A program made the position numbers and the translations under genes. Positions 17,177-25,295 of a stretch of DNA of 43,283 nucleotides are shown here, piece by piece. The stretch covers positions 1 through 43,283 of the forward strand of contig JABDKS010000379.1 of NCBI GenBank assembly GCA_013002105.1, in the 5' to 3' direction. The stretch is from Pirellulaceae bacterium. GTDB taxonomy: Bacteria; Planctomycetota; Planctomycetia; Pirellulales; Pirellulaceae. The notes below the pieces were generated by a model. The model had not been told where the DNA came from and ran no database searches. It was given only the letters and a program-made list of their open reading frames with translations. Every line of letters begins with the position of its first letter. The first letter of the stretch is position 1.

Positions 17177-17644
17177 TCAGACGCGTGTCGGTGGACCGCG
17201 GGGGCCGTGGCTATCGCCGACAGCCGTGAGGGGTGGCAACGAATCCGCCCAAGGTAGAAGTTGGCAGACCGTAATTGTTGAAAGCGTCGAGCGGTTGGCC
17301 AGGGGGCGAACTGAACTGGTTGATCGTGCCACGCAGAGCGTACACAACCCAACGCACTGGCCCGATCGTCCGCTGCGGATGCCGGGCTGTCGACTCGAGT
17401 CGTCGACGATGACCAGCGTGGCCGACAATGGTTTGCCGTCGGATTCCGATCCGCCGAAACTGGCTGGCTCGTGATGATGATGGCAGTGCGAGCATCCCTC
17501 GTGGGAACTTTGCGTATCAAGCGGCGTCGTTCCCGCCGATACGACGACCCTCTCGTCAAATCGGTGCGTGTGCTCGTGATGATGCAGCAGCGGCAACAGC
17601 CAACCACCGATCAAATAGCTCAGCAATGCGATACGGGAGATCAT
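17177..17644 (-). CDS. Exported His/Cys-rich protein of unknown function
   Basis: A 155-aa protein starting MISRIALLSYLIGGWLLP, which looks like a signal peptide or anchor, followed at once by LLHHHEHTH and then by HEGCSHCHHHHEP. A later CVGLCTLCVA adds more thiols. This density of His and Cys suggests metal binding (zinc, copper or nickel) outside the cytoplasm. I do not recognise a named family. The frame also opens 25 codons earlier; ATG 17644 is chosen because the signal-like segment follows it. It precedes the DUF1559 gene by 264 bp on the same strand. An overlapping minus frame at 16930-17607 is less protein-like. Confidence 0.55.
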   Translation of the reverse strand: MISRIALLSYLIGGWLLPLLHHHEHTHRFDERVVVSAGTTPLDTQSSHEGCSHCHHHHEPASFGGSESDGKPLSATLVIVDDSSRQPGIRSGRSGQCVGLCTLCVARSTSSVRPLANRSTLSTITVCQLLPWADSLPPLTAVGDSHGPRGPPTRV

Positions 17645-17970
17645 CGGATTCAACGCGAATCTCACAGGGGGGCGATCAATACAGTCTTCGTCGAGGCAGA
17701 TTTGTACACGATTACGCAAAATGATGCTGCATCGTTCTTCGAAAACTCACATTGGCAATGTTTTTTCCCCAGTCGTCAGAATGGAGGACCATTGCCGCCG
17801 TGTCATGGATTACGCGAAAAGCGGCAAATCTTCCCGCCGAAACGCTATTCTCGCTATCATTTCGATGTCAGCTCACCGGCATCCTGGGTGCGTGATCGAT
17901 CGGGACGCAGGCCGGCCGCGCCAGCTAGTTGCTGACGATTCTCCCAACCGTTTTCAGGGTCCGACGATTC
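17645..17970. other. Divergent intergenic region, 326 bp
   Basis: This lies between the start of the His-rich gene (minus) and the start of the DUF4112 gene (plus), so it should hold both promoters. I see no clear hairpin, repeat or coding frame. Confidence 0.6.
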
Positions 17971-18345
17971 ATGTCACAAACACCGCTGTCGGACACCGAA
18001 TTACAACAGCGGTTGGAGTCACTGGAGACGTTCGCTCTGCGGATGGATGAAATAATCCGCATTCCAGGAACCAAAATCCGTTTGGGTTGGGACAGTCTGA
18101 TCGGTCTGCTGCCCGGTGTTGGCGATCTGACATCGCTACTGACGCACGGCTATTTGATTTGGCACGCCCATCGCGTCGGCGTTCGAAAACGCGTCCATGC
18201 CAGAATGTTGTTCAACGCGATCGTAGACTTCACCGGTGGAGCCATTCCGGTGGTCGGGGATGTATTCGACGTTTTTTGGCGCAGCAATCGCAAAAACGTG
18301 GAACTGCTCAAGGACGAATTGCGACGAATACACGCGGAGGGTTGA
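17971..18345 (+). CDS. DUF4112 domain-containing protein
   Basis: A 124-aa protein that is almost entirely a DUF4112 domain. Markers are the opening DEIIRIPGTKIRLGWDSLIG, the glycine-rich LLPGVGDLTSLLTHGYLIW and the second GGAIPVVGDVFDVFWRSNRKN, which form a pair of G(V/D)GD-type hydrophobic hairpins. The function of the family is unknown; it is probably membrane-associated. The start ATG at 17971 (MSQTPLSDTEL) was preferred to a frame opening 42 bp upstream. The gene precedes the nei-like gene by 82 bp on the same strand. Confidence 0.88.
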   Translation: MSQTPLSDTELQQRLESLETFALRMDEIIRIPGTKIRLGWDSLIGLLPGVGDLTSLLTHGYLIWHAHRVGVRKRVHARMLFNAIVDFTGGAIPVVGDVFDVFWRSNRKNVELLKDELRRIHAEG

Positions 18346-18427
18346 ATCGGCTGACGGTTGAAGTGGATGTACAGTGACGTGTTGTGTTGGTGATGCCTGG
18401 ATCCGATTTTTTTGTTTGCGGTGGACA

Positions 18428-19219
18428 ATGCCCGAAGGTCATAAAACCCATTACATCGCTCGGCAGCACGATCGACTATTGGCGGGTCATCCACTGAAAG
18501 TGACGAGTCCCCAGGGACGATTTCGCGCCGACGGACGCAAGGTATCCGGTCACGTGCTCGATCGGGTCGAGGCGGTCGGTAAACATCTCTTCTACCACTT
18601 CGACGGCAATCAAATTGTCCACGTGCATTTGGGCCGCTATGGCAAGTACCGACAACATGCCGTGCCCCCGCCTGCGCCGGTCGGCCAAGTTCGCATGCGA
18701 ATGGTCGGCACGAACGTGGCTTTGGACCTGAACGGACCGACCACCTGTCGTGTGATTGACGAAGAGATACGTGATGAAGTGGTGGCACGATTGGGACCCG
18801 ATCCGCTCGCCGGTGGCCCCAAGCAAGACCTCTGGCGAAATATCCATCACAGTCGTAAACCGATCGGCGCGCTGTTATTGGATCAGTCCATTTTGGCGGG
18901 TGTGGGCAATATCTTTCGCGCCGAGGTGTTGTACGAAATCGAAATGAATCCCTCGTTGCGCGGATGCGATCTGGACCGTCAGTCTTTCGATCGCTTGTGG
19001 CGTTCGCTGACCAAAATGATGAAAACAGGCCTGAAACACGGCCGCATCATTGCCGTAACCGCTCGCGAAGCCGGCATGCCATTGAACCGCATCGACGGGA
19101 CCGATCGCTTTCGCGTGTACAAAAAACAAGAGTGCCGGCGTTGTCACAGCGCGATCGAAACCGTCGAAATGGCGTCGCGAAAATTGTATCTGTGCCCGAC
19201 TTGCCAAATCGACAACTGA
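18428..19219 (+). CDS. nei: Fpg/Nei-family DNA glycosylase/AP lyase
   Basis: A 263-aa base-excision-repair glycosylase. After Met removal the N-terminal Pro2 is the expected nucleophile (MPEGHKTHY), with Glu3 next to it. The PEGH form favours the Nei (endonuclease VIII) side over Fpg (PELPE). Lys52 in AVGKHLF matches the conserved beta-hairpin Lys. The helix-two-turn-helix is LLLDQSILAGVGNIFRAEVL. The C-terminal zinc finger is intact: Cys236, Cys239, Cys256 and Cys259. The start at 18428 is fixed by the catalytic Pro. It removes oxidised pyrimidines or related lesions; the exact Nei subclass is not resolved. Confidence 0.93.
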   Translation: MPEGHKTHYIARQHDRLLAGHPLKVTSPQGRFRADGRKVSGHVLDRVEAVGKHLFYHFDGNQIVHVHLGRYGKYRQHAVPPPAPVGQVRMRMVGTNVALDLNGPTTCRVIDEEIRDEVVARLGPDPLAGGPKQDLWRNIHHSRKPIGALLLDQSILAGVGNIFRAEVLYEIEMNPSLRGCDLDRQSFDRLWRSLTKMMKTGLKHGRIIAVTAREAGMPLNRIDGTDRFRVYKKQECRRCHSAIETVEMASRKLYLCPTCQIDN

Positions 19220-19650
19220 TGACAAACTCCCCAGCAAGTGCCTAAACCGCGGCCCACCGCATCACAATCTCTGCTTGATGTCGGTCCTGCGATGACAAAC
19301 ACGTTGTTGCGGGCACGAAAGCGTTTTGGATAGTAAAGCGTTTTTGACAGTAACGGGGGTTGATCCAAGGCCAGGACCTGTGGTGGCAAATCCGTGCCGG
19401 GACGGGGCCGTCGCCTTGCAGTAAATCAAAAAAGGCACTCGTCATGGTCGTACCCCCGTTGTCAGATCACTGAGTCGCTGGACAGTACCACTTTTCATTA
19501 GCCGATGGGCGATAGCAAATTTTTTTTCGCAACGATTCGCGGCTATCGCCGTGCGGCTATCAGGACGCGAAACGCAGCGTTCTGATTCCAAAACGGCGTT
19601 GTTCAACTAGGCGGCCTTGTGCGGACAACCGAAATCAGTTCTCACACCGG
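19220..19650. other. Convergent intergenic region, 431 bp
   Basis: This lies between the ends of the nei-like gene and the RTX-like gene. It holds two adjacent 17-bp direct repeats (19318-19334 and 19335-19351, 15 of 17 identical) and a 9-bp inverted repeat (19508-19516 with 19542-19550). A short minus frame at 19242-19445 has no recognisable protein character. Confidence 0.7.
19508..19550. terminator. Stem-loop between convergent genes
   Basis: GGCGATAGC and GCTATCGCC form a perfect 9-bp stem with a 25-nt loop that contains a run of T. Outer bases extend the pairing imperfectly. The position between two convergent genes fits a bidirectional terminator, though the loop is large. Confidence 0.4.
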
Positions 19651-20763
19651 TCAGTTGTTCGGCATCAATTCGGCCTGATTGAATTGCCAGGCTCCAACAC
19701 CAAATGCCACCGGCGCCGGTGAGTACTGGTAAATGATCCGGTCACCCTCGCGTGGATTAAAATCATCAGCGAAGTAGGCGATTTGGAAGTCGTCCCATTT
19801 GACATAAATCCGATCGGCGCCGGAGTTCCCAAACCCATACCCTTCGATTTCGACATAGTCACCCGGAATGATGTGGTCGTCGCCTTCCCAGCCCCACAAA
19901 TTATCGAATCCACTGGACCCGAAAAGGATGTCATTGCCCGCCATGCCGTGGAGTGTGTCGTCTCCTTGGTCTCCGAAAAGATTATCATTGCCGGCACCGC
20001 CGATGATGAAATCATCACCAGCACCACCATGAATCACGTTGTTGTAGTCGCTGCCAACAATGTGGTCATTGCCCTCGTCACCACGAATGCTGTAGTTGCA
20101 TGGCACGTTGAATCTGATGTAGTCATCACCGGGGCCTCCAAAAATATTTGCCACGTCCGGACGCGTGAAACCGGGATGAATGCCATACGTGATTACGTCG
20201 TCACCTTCTCCTCCCCAGGCGACCCAGGCATTGTTGATGGTGTCGTTACCGGCGAAACCGAATGCCTCATTCGTATTCCAGATTTCGTCGTCCCCTTCAC
20301 CACCGTGAATCAGTGTGGCGTTTTTGAGCAGATCGTTGCCTTCGTAACCGACGATTAGATCCGCCGATTGCAGATCGTCATCGAGCGCACCCCCGTAAAA
20401 AAGGACTTCGCCAATGGGACTGATCTGATCCAGTTGGAATGTGGGATTGCGCATGACGTTGACACTGTTGGTGCCACCGTAGACAGCAAATTGATGAAAG
20501 CTTCCGAGGTCATACTCACGAGTTTCAAGATCCACGATGATGCCATTGCGGTATTCGGTAATCTGCAAGATGACCTCGCCCAGGACTTCATCAATCAGTA
20601 CGTGCGTTTCATCAATATCATCGTCGACATCAAGGTAGACCCGCAGCGTTTGAAATCCCTCGTTTTCGTCAGAGTCCAAGTCCCAGTCGGCTTTGAGTTG
20701 ACTGCTGATAGTCATGGTGATCAATGCAGCAAACGTTACTTTAAGAATTGTGTTGAATTTCAT
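19651..20763 (-). CDS. Exported RTX/hemolysin-type calcium-binding repeat protein
   Basis: A 370-aa protein with a Sec signal peptide (MKFNTILKVTFAALITMTIS, cleavage near residue 25) and, from about residue 130 to 320, a ladder of nonapeptide repeats of the GGxGxDxUx type: GGEGDDEIW, GGPGDDYIR, GGAGDDFIIGGAGNDNLFG, GDQGDDTLHG. Such repeats form calcium-loaded beta-rolls. RTX proteins are usually sent out by type I secretion with a C-terminal signal; here an N-terminal Sec signal is visible and no type I genes are nearby. GGAG lies about 9 nt before the ATG at 20763. There is no catalytic domain, so it is likely structural or adhesive. Confidence 0.88.
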   Translation of the reverse strand: MKFNTILKVTFAALITMTISSQLKADWDLDSDENEGFQTLRVYLDVDDDIDETHVLIDEVLGEVILQITEYRNGIIVDLETREYDLGSFHQFAVYGGTNSVNVMRNPTFQLDQISPIGEVLFYGGALDDDLQSADLIVGYEGNDLLKNATLIHGGEGDDEIWNTNEAFGFAGNDTINNAWVAWGGEGDDVITYGIHPGFTRPDVANIFGGPGDDYIRFNVPCNYSIRGDEGNDHIVGSDYNNVIHGGAGDDFIIGGAGNDNLFGDQGDDTLHGMAGNDILFGSSGFDNLWGWEGDDHIIPGDYVEIEGYGFGNSGADRIYVKWDDFQIAYFADDFNPREGDRIIYQYSPAPVAFGVGAWQFNQAELMPNN

Positions 20764-20926
20764 GTCGAAGCTCCGGTCAGAGGGAAATCGGGTTTTTCGT
20801 TTTCAAATACGAAAACTCCAAGCGAGTGTTGCGCGAAATGGTGGGGAAATTTTCGGTTGGTCAAAATTCAGCAACGGCGGTCGTCTGTATTCGCCGACCT
20901 TGATGTCGAAGCCCTCGAAACCGGCG

Positions 20927-20956
20927 CAGCCATTCTCCGAATCCGGCGAATGGCTG
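20927..20956 (-). terminator. Stem-loop after the FAD monooxygenase gene
   Basis: CAGCCATTC and GAATGGCTG form a perfect 9-bp stem with a 12-nt loop, starting 18 bp past the stop of the minus-strand monooxygenase gene. No T-tract follows, so termination by this hairpin is only a suggestion. Confidence 0.45.
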
Positions 20957-20973
20957 CCCGAATCCGAGCGTTG

Positions 20974-22146
20974 CTATGCCGTTTGAGGGCAAGTCATTTG
21001 TTCGACGGGGCCACCGAGATGGGCTCGACGAAATCCTCGAGCGTGAATGGCATCGGGAATACGGCGGACAAAAAAGTCGCGTACAAAGCGGAAGAAAAGC
21101 GACTCGGATTGCATGATCCAACCAATCGCCCCGGACTGTTTTTGCATCCAATCGACACGCTTTCGTCGTATCGTTTGATATTGCCTGATGGCTTGCTCTG
21201 CACGTTCTGCTTTTGCCAGACAATTCGCCAATACGTAAGCATCTTCAATTGCCATGGCCGCTCCTTGACCCATATTCGGCGTCATCGCATGCGCGGCATC
21301 GCCCAGCAGGACAATTCGACCGCGATTCCAAGTTGGCAGATGGACTTCCAAGAATTCGCGGCTGACAAGTCCTTCGACCTCATTGATTCGTGAGATTGCC
21401 TCTGCGCATAGGCCGGTGAACTCAGAGAAATCTGCTTGGATTGATTTCGGATCGGAGCCCCAGTCGATCGGAGCCAAGGCGGCATTTCGCGTCATGAAGA
21501 CGTAGGCGTCGCCGGCGGTCAACGGAATGATTCCGACGCGTCGACCACGTCCGATGGACTCGCGAAACCGATCCCCGTGGGGGAAGTCTTTCAGGATGAA
21601 TTGCCAGACCGCCACGCCAACGCGACGCGCTACCGTGGGGCGGCGAAATAACATGGTCCGTATCGACGAGTGAACTCCGTCAGCGCCGATGACCACGTCG
21701 TACTCAGACGTTTTTCCGTCACTAAACGTGACTTCAACACGATCTTCGTTTTGTGTCAGCTCGGTGACCTCCGTCCCCATCTTGAACAGAGCCGGTGGCA
21801 GCGGCTTCGTGAGAACTGCCTGCAGATCACTGCGCCGAATGGCTGTGAAAACTGCCTCTTCGCACGCTAACATTCGCGTGAAACTCATCGTGCGCAAATC
21901 ACGAGTCGAATGATCGCACACCGACGCCTCCGGCAGATGACGAGAGACTCGATCGAGCTCCTCTTTGAGCCCAAGTTCGCGAAATACGGACATCGCGTTG
22001 AGCGCCAATCCGATACCGGCTCCGATCGGCAAAAACTCCGGGGCCTTTTCCGCTATTTCGACGTCGATGCCGCGCTGACTCAGCGCGTTGGCTAAAGTCA
22101 GGCCGCCGATTCCGCCTCCAACGATCAGTACTTGTTCGGTACCCAT
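20974..22146 (-). CDS. FAD-dependent aromatic-type monooxygenase (PHBH fold)
   Basis: A 390-aa flavoprotein monooxygenase of the p-hydroxybenzoate-hydroxylase/salicylate-hydroxylase type. The N-terminal VLIVGGGIGGLTLANAL binds the ADP part of FAD. VVIGADGVHSSIR is the DG motif that contacts FAD and NAD(P)H. LLGDAAHAMTPNMGQGAAMAIEDA is the GD motif for the ribityl chain. The frame opens 47 codons earlier, but the ATG at 22144-22146 sits directly before the dinucleotide fold and has AAGGAA about 14 nt upstream. A substrate cannot be named; hydroxylation of an aromatic or polyene compound is the family norm. It stands alone, with 210 bp to the RTX-like gene. Confidence 0.9.
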   Translation of the reverse strand: MGTEQVLIVGGGIGGLTLANALSQRGIDVEIAEKAPEFLPIGAGIGLALNAMSVFRELGLKEELDRVSRHLPEASVCDHSTRDLRTMSFTRMLACEEAVFTAIRRSDLQAVLTKPLPPALFKMGTEVTELTQNEDRVEVTFSDGKTSEYDVVIGADGVHSSIRTMLFRRPTVARRVGVAVWQFILKDFPHGDRFRESIGRGRRVGIIPLTAGDAYVFMTRNAALAPIDWGSDPKSIQADFSEFTGLCAEAISRINEVEGLVSREFLEVHLPTWNRGRIVLLGDAAHAMTPNMGQGAAMAIEDAYVLANCLAKAERAEQAIRQYQTIRRKRVDWMQKQSGAIGWIMQSESLFFRFVRDFFVRRIPDAIHARGFRRAHLGGPVEQMTCPQTA

Positions 22147-22762
22147 AGTGGTCGATTCCTTGTGAGGAGTGTGAATGATGCCACCATGGTTTTGGACGCA
22201 CCACGTGTTTGGATGGCTGCAAAGCGCAGCAGCGACACGCGTCGTATCCAATAACGGTGTGACGTAAAATTCTCCCTTCCCCGACATTGCACTCGTGCCG
22301 CCAATAGCGAGTGGAAAGGTGACAACGAACCAACAAGCGCAAAGATTCGACGATTGCTACAAGCTTTTCGAAAAGAATCTCTGGAAAAATTTTCGAAGCA
22401 GATGCTTTCCACGGGAAGACCGCTTGGGACGATCCAAATCAATCGGGATGGACCGTTGTTCGGTCGGGCCACGTCACGGCGGAGCGTGACGGCAACTTTT
22501 GCCTCAGAACATTCCCCGTTTTATTCTCTGGAGTGAGTAGCGAGGATTACGTTCTCATCACGCTGTCGTGACGCAGCGTTGGTAGATTCGCGTGTTCGCG
22601 GCCGGTCAGCTGAATCAACTCGCCAGGACAGCGTCAGACCCCGTGAATCGGACGCGACGGTGCTCGAGCAGGAATTTGCCATCAGAGTTGGTCTCCCACG
22701 TCCGCGCAGAACTGAAAAACTGGTAGCCTGTTAACGCCGCGTTTTGGGAGGGATTCTTTCTA
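22147..22762. other. Divergent intergenic region, 616 bp
   Basis: This is the longest gap in the window, between the monooxygenase (minus) and the SLC13/ArsB-like transporter (plus). It contains a perfect 12-bp palindrome CTTTTCGAAAAG (22364-22375) and a 7-bp inverted repeat CGTCACG/CGTGACG (22472-22478 and 22485-22491). Frames inside it look random. The palindromes could be operators, but there is no direct evidence. Confidence 0.65.
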
Positions 22763-24163
22763 GTGTATTTTCTTGCCGCTTCGATCGAAGAAACCATCGA
22801 GCCCGCATCGGCCGGTGTGATGTTGCTGTTCGCTGCCGTGATGATGGCAACGTACGTCGGTGTGGCCGTCGAGCGGTTTCATAAGACGGTGGCCGCTCTG
22901 TGTGGTGCTGCCGTGCTGGTCGTGTTGGGCCTCGCGTTGGGGCTGTTTGAATATCCCAAGGTCTACGAATTCCTGAAGGAAGACCTGAATATCTTTGGTG
23001 TCATCATCGGCACCGGCATTCTGGTCGATGTGGTCGGACGCAGCGGACTGTTTCATTTTCTCAGCATGTGGATCGTTCGATTCACCGGTGGCCAGGCCTC
23101 GGCGCTTTTCTTGACGCTCTGTTTGGTCACGTTTCTGTTCGTTGCCGTACTGACGATCGTGCCGGCGATGTTGATCCTCAGTTCACTGGTGTTGGTGATT
23201 TGTCGGTCGCTCGATTACAAACCGATGCCGCTGCTGTTGAGCGTCGCGATCTGTGCCAACAGCGGCGCGATCGCTACGTTTGCCAGTGGTTTGCCGAACA
23301 TCATGATCGGCACGGCCGCGGAAATACCGTACATGCAGTTTTTGAAAGTTTCGCTGCCCTACGCGGTGGTCAGTTTGGTGATCGCGATTGCAATACTGCG
23401 ATTCTTTTTTCGCAACGATCTGCCGTGGAAACAAACGGCCGAGCAGAAAGCGATCTTGCGGGAGCAAATCGAAAGTTTTGATCCCTGGGCGATGGTCGAG
23501 GATCGCAAGGTGTTATTGCGCAGCGCGATCATTCTTTCGGGGACCGTGCTGGGATTCGTTTTTGCTCAACAGATGGGCGTTGGCATGGACTTCATCGCCA
23601 TGGTGGGCGCGACCGCCGCATTGCTGTTCGCCGGCAAAGGGGTGGAGGATGCGATCCACAAGGTGAACTGGACCGTCATTCTGTTTTTCATGGGACTGTT
23701 CATCATCATCGGCTGCGTCAAACAGACCGGTGCGTTGGCGTGGGTGGCACAACAAGTGATTGAGCTGTCGGACAATCGACTGGAATTATTGATTCCGCTG
23801 ATGGGAGGTTTTTCCGCAGTGGCCAGTTCGATTGTCGATAACATTCCGGTGGCCGCGACACTGATTCCGATCGTCAACGACATCGCCGCTGACGGAAAAG
23901 TGCCCATCGAACCGCTTTGGTGGACGCTGATCATTTGTTGCAACTTGGGCGGCAATGGCACGCCGATCGGATCGATCTCGTGTGTGATCGCGATTTATGC
24001 GCTCAAGAAGGAGTCGGGCATCCACGTCAGTTGGGGTACGTTTTTGAAGATCGGTGGTCTGATCATGTTGGTTCAAGTTGCCGGTGCAATCGCTTACGTG
24101 ATGTTGGCCCAGTCGTTTGGTTGGATTCCGCCGTTGGATGCCGTTGCCGATCTGGCACACTGA
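22763..24163 (+). CDS. Ion-transporter-superfamily permease (ArsB/NhaD/SLC13-like)
   Basis: A 466-aa polytopic inner-membrane carrier with about eleven hydrophobic segments. Two inverted halves are visible. The first has ILVDVVGRSGLFHFL, then VAVLTIVPAMLIL and CANSGAIATFASGLPNIMIG; the second has FFMGLFIIIGCVKQTGALAW, then SSIVDNIPVAATLIPI and CCNLGGNGTPIGSISCV. This pattern of paired helical hairpins with N/T/P-rich loops is that of the ArsB/citrate/NhaD group. The GTG start at 22763 has GGGAGG about 10 nt upstream. A Usp gene follows 46 bp later on the same strand. The substrate (anion, dicarboxylate or Na+/H+) is not determinable here. Confidence 0.88.
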   Translation: MYFLAASIEETIEPASAGVMLLFAAVMMATYVGVAVERFHKTVAALCGAAVLVVLGLALGLFEYPKVYEFLKEDLNIFGVIIGTGILVDVVGRSGLFHFLSMWIVRFTGGQASALFLTLCLVTFLFVAVLTIVPAMLILSSLVLVICRSLDYKPMPLLLSVAICANSGAIATFASGLPNIMIGTAAEIPYMQFLKVSLPYAVVSLVIAIAILRFFFRNDLPWKQTAEQKAILREQIESFDPWAMVEDRKVLLRSAIILSGTVLGFVFAQQMGVGMDFIAMVGATAALLFAGKGVEDAIHKVNWTVILFFMGLFIIIGCVKQTGALAWVAQQVIELSDNRLELLIPLMGGFSAVASSIVDNIPVAATLIPIVNDIAADGKVPIEPLWWTLIICCNLGGNGTPIGSISCVIAIYALKKESGIHVSWGTFLKIGGLIMLVQVAGAIAYVMLAQSFGWIPPLDAVADLAH

Positions 24164-24209
24164 GAATCGCACTCCCTGAATTTCTCGGGACAGAAAGTTT
24201 GAAGACGCA

Positions 24210-25154
24210 ATGAACAACGAATCAGAAGACAGCGACCTGGATCGCGACGTCGATGCATCGATGCGGATGTTCGAAAAATCGAAGGTGGGTCCTGCCGCAG
24301 CAATCATGCCTGTGAAACCGTCGCGCGTCTTGCTGGTGTTGGACGGTTCGCCGCAGGATACGACCGCCACGGATTCGGCGAAGTACTTGCGTGAACGTTT
24401 TAATGTCGAAACGCTCGTATTGGATGCGCGCGACGAACGCCCCGAGGACTTGGCCATTGCGGTCGCCCAGGAGATATCCGGTGCGCGACCGATCGCGCGA
24501 CACGACGGTGAATCCTACGATGCCATCCTGGCGGCGGTGGCGGATCATGCCGTCGATCTGGTCATTATCCCCTGCCCGTTCGGCCGGTCATTCGAACACG
24601 TGGGAACCGATAGTGCGGGCACGGTGATCGATGTGCTGCTGAGTCGCTGCGATCGGCCGATGGTGGTGATCCGCCGCAGCGATCAAAGCTTGCAGCAATG
24701 TGTCGCCAAAGTATCGATGGTGGTCGGTAGCGAATGCGACATGGAAAGTCGCGCGGCGGCCTGGGCGTTTGGTTTAGCGGCTGCCAAGGCAACCGTGTCA
24801 TTGAACCTGGTGGTCGAGAAGGAGCAGTACGAGAACATCCGGTCGATCATCGAAGCGCTGTCGCCCGAGTCCGATTTTGATGCGGAAAAGTTCAGCGAGG
24901 CGCTGACAAAAACGCACCAGGCGATTCACGGCGCGATGAGCAAGACGGCGACGGCACAGGGAATGACCTACCAGTTGAAACCGCAAACCGGCGGCGACGC
25001 CCCACCGAACTTGATGAGCGAATCAAGCAGGATGCTGTTGGTGATGCCACTGGAAGTGGACGACCGTTTCGGTCAGGGATTCGTGCAGGATCGAATCCGT
25101 CGCAGTCCGCATCCGGTGTTGGTTGTACCCGGACACGTTCAGCGGGAAGCGTAA
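24210..25154 (+). CDS. Tandem universal stress protein
   Basis: A 314-aa protein with a 35-residue acidic lead and two Usp-like alpha-beta halves. The first begins PSRVLLVLDGSPQDTTATDSAKYL and includes AVDLVIIPCPFG, then DVLLSRCDRPMVVIRR. The second begins KVSMVVGSECDMESRAAAWAFGLA and ends SRMLLVMPLEVDD and HPVLVVPGH. The usual ATP-binding G-x2-G-x9-G(S/T) is not clearly kept, so this may be a non-nucleotide-binding variant. It sits 46 bp after the transporter gene and probably shares its transcript, mirroring the Usp-transporter pair at 1062-3908. Confidence 0.8.
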   Translation: MNNESEDSDLDRDVDASMRMFEKSKVGPAAAIMPVKPSRVLLVLDGSPQDTTATDSAKYLRERFNVETLVLDARDERPEDLAIAVAQEISGARPIARHDGESYDAILAAVADHAVDLVIIPCPFGRSFEHVGTDSAGTVIDVLLSRCDRPMVVIRRSDQSLQQCVAKVSMVVGSECDMESRAAAWAFGLAAAKATVSLNLVVEKEQYENIRSIIEALSPESDFDAEKFSEALTKTHQAIHGAMSKTATAQGMTYQLKPQTGGDAPPNLMSESSRMLLVMPLEVDDRFGQGFVQDRIRRSPHPVLVVPGHVQREA

Positions 25155-25196
25155 GTCGCCAAGACATCGCTTTTAAAGGATGTTGCCAAACCAAAA

Positions 25197-25226
25197 AACG
25201 GCCGGTTCCTATCGAAACCGACCGTT
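25197..25226. terminator. Bidirectional intrinsic terminator
   Basis: AACGGCCGGTT and AACCGACCGTT pair at 10 of 11 positions with an 8-nt loop. The left side is preceded by a run of A (T-tract on the minus strand) and the right side is followed by CTTTGTT. It lies between the convergent ends of the tandem Usp gene and the tadC-like gene and can serve both. Confidence 0.75.
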
Positions 25227-25295
25227 CTTTGTTATTGGAATTCGCCTCACGGGCGACTTTTCAACTCGTTTGGTGAGTGCAGTTAGCACTCTGCG

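Noticed and set aside
19242..19445. 67-codon minus-strand frame in the nei-RTX gap
   Set aside because: No signal peptide, ribosome-binding site or family resemblance, and it spans the direct repeats.
20368..21393. 341-codon open frame on the plus strand
   Set aside because: It lies antisense to the RTX-like and monooxygenase genes, has no domain or signal features, and crosses two unrelated genes and their gap.
22125..22472. 115-codon minus-strand frame upstream of the monooxygenase
   Set aside because: It overlaps the start of the monooxygenase in another frame and has no protein-like features.
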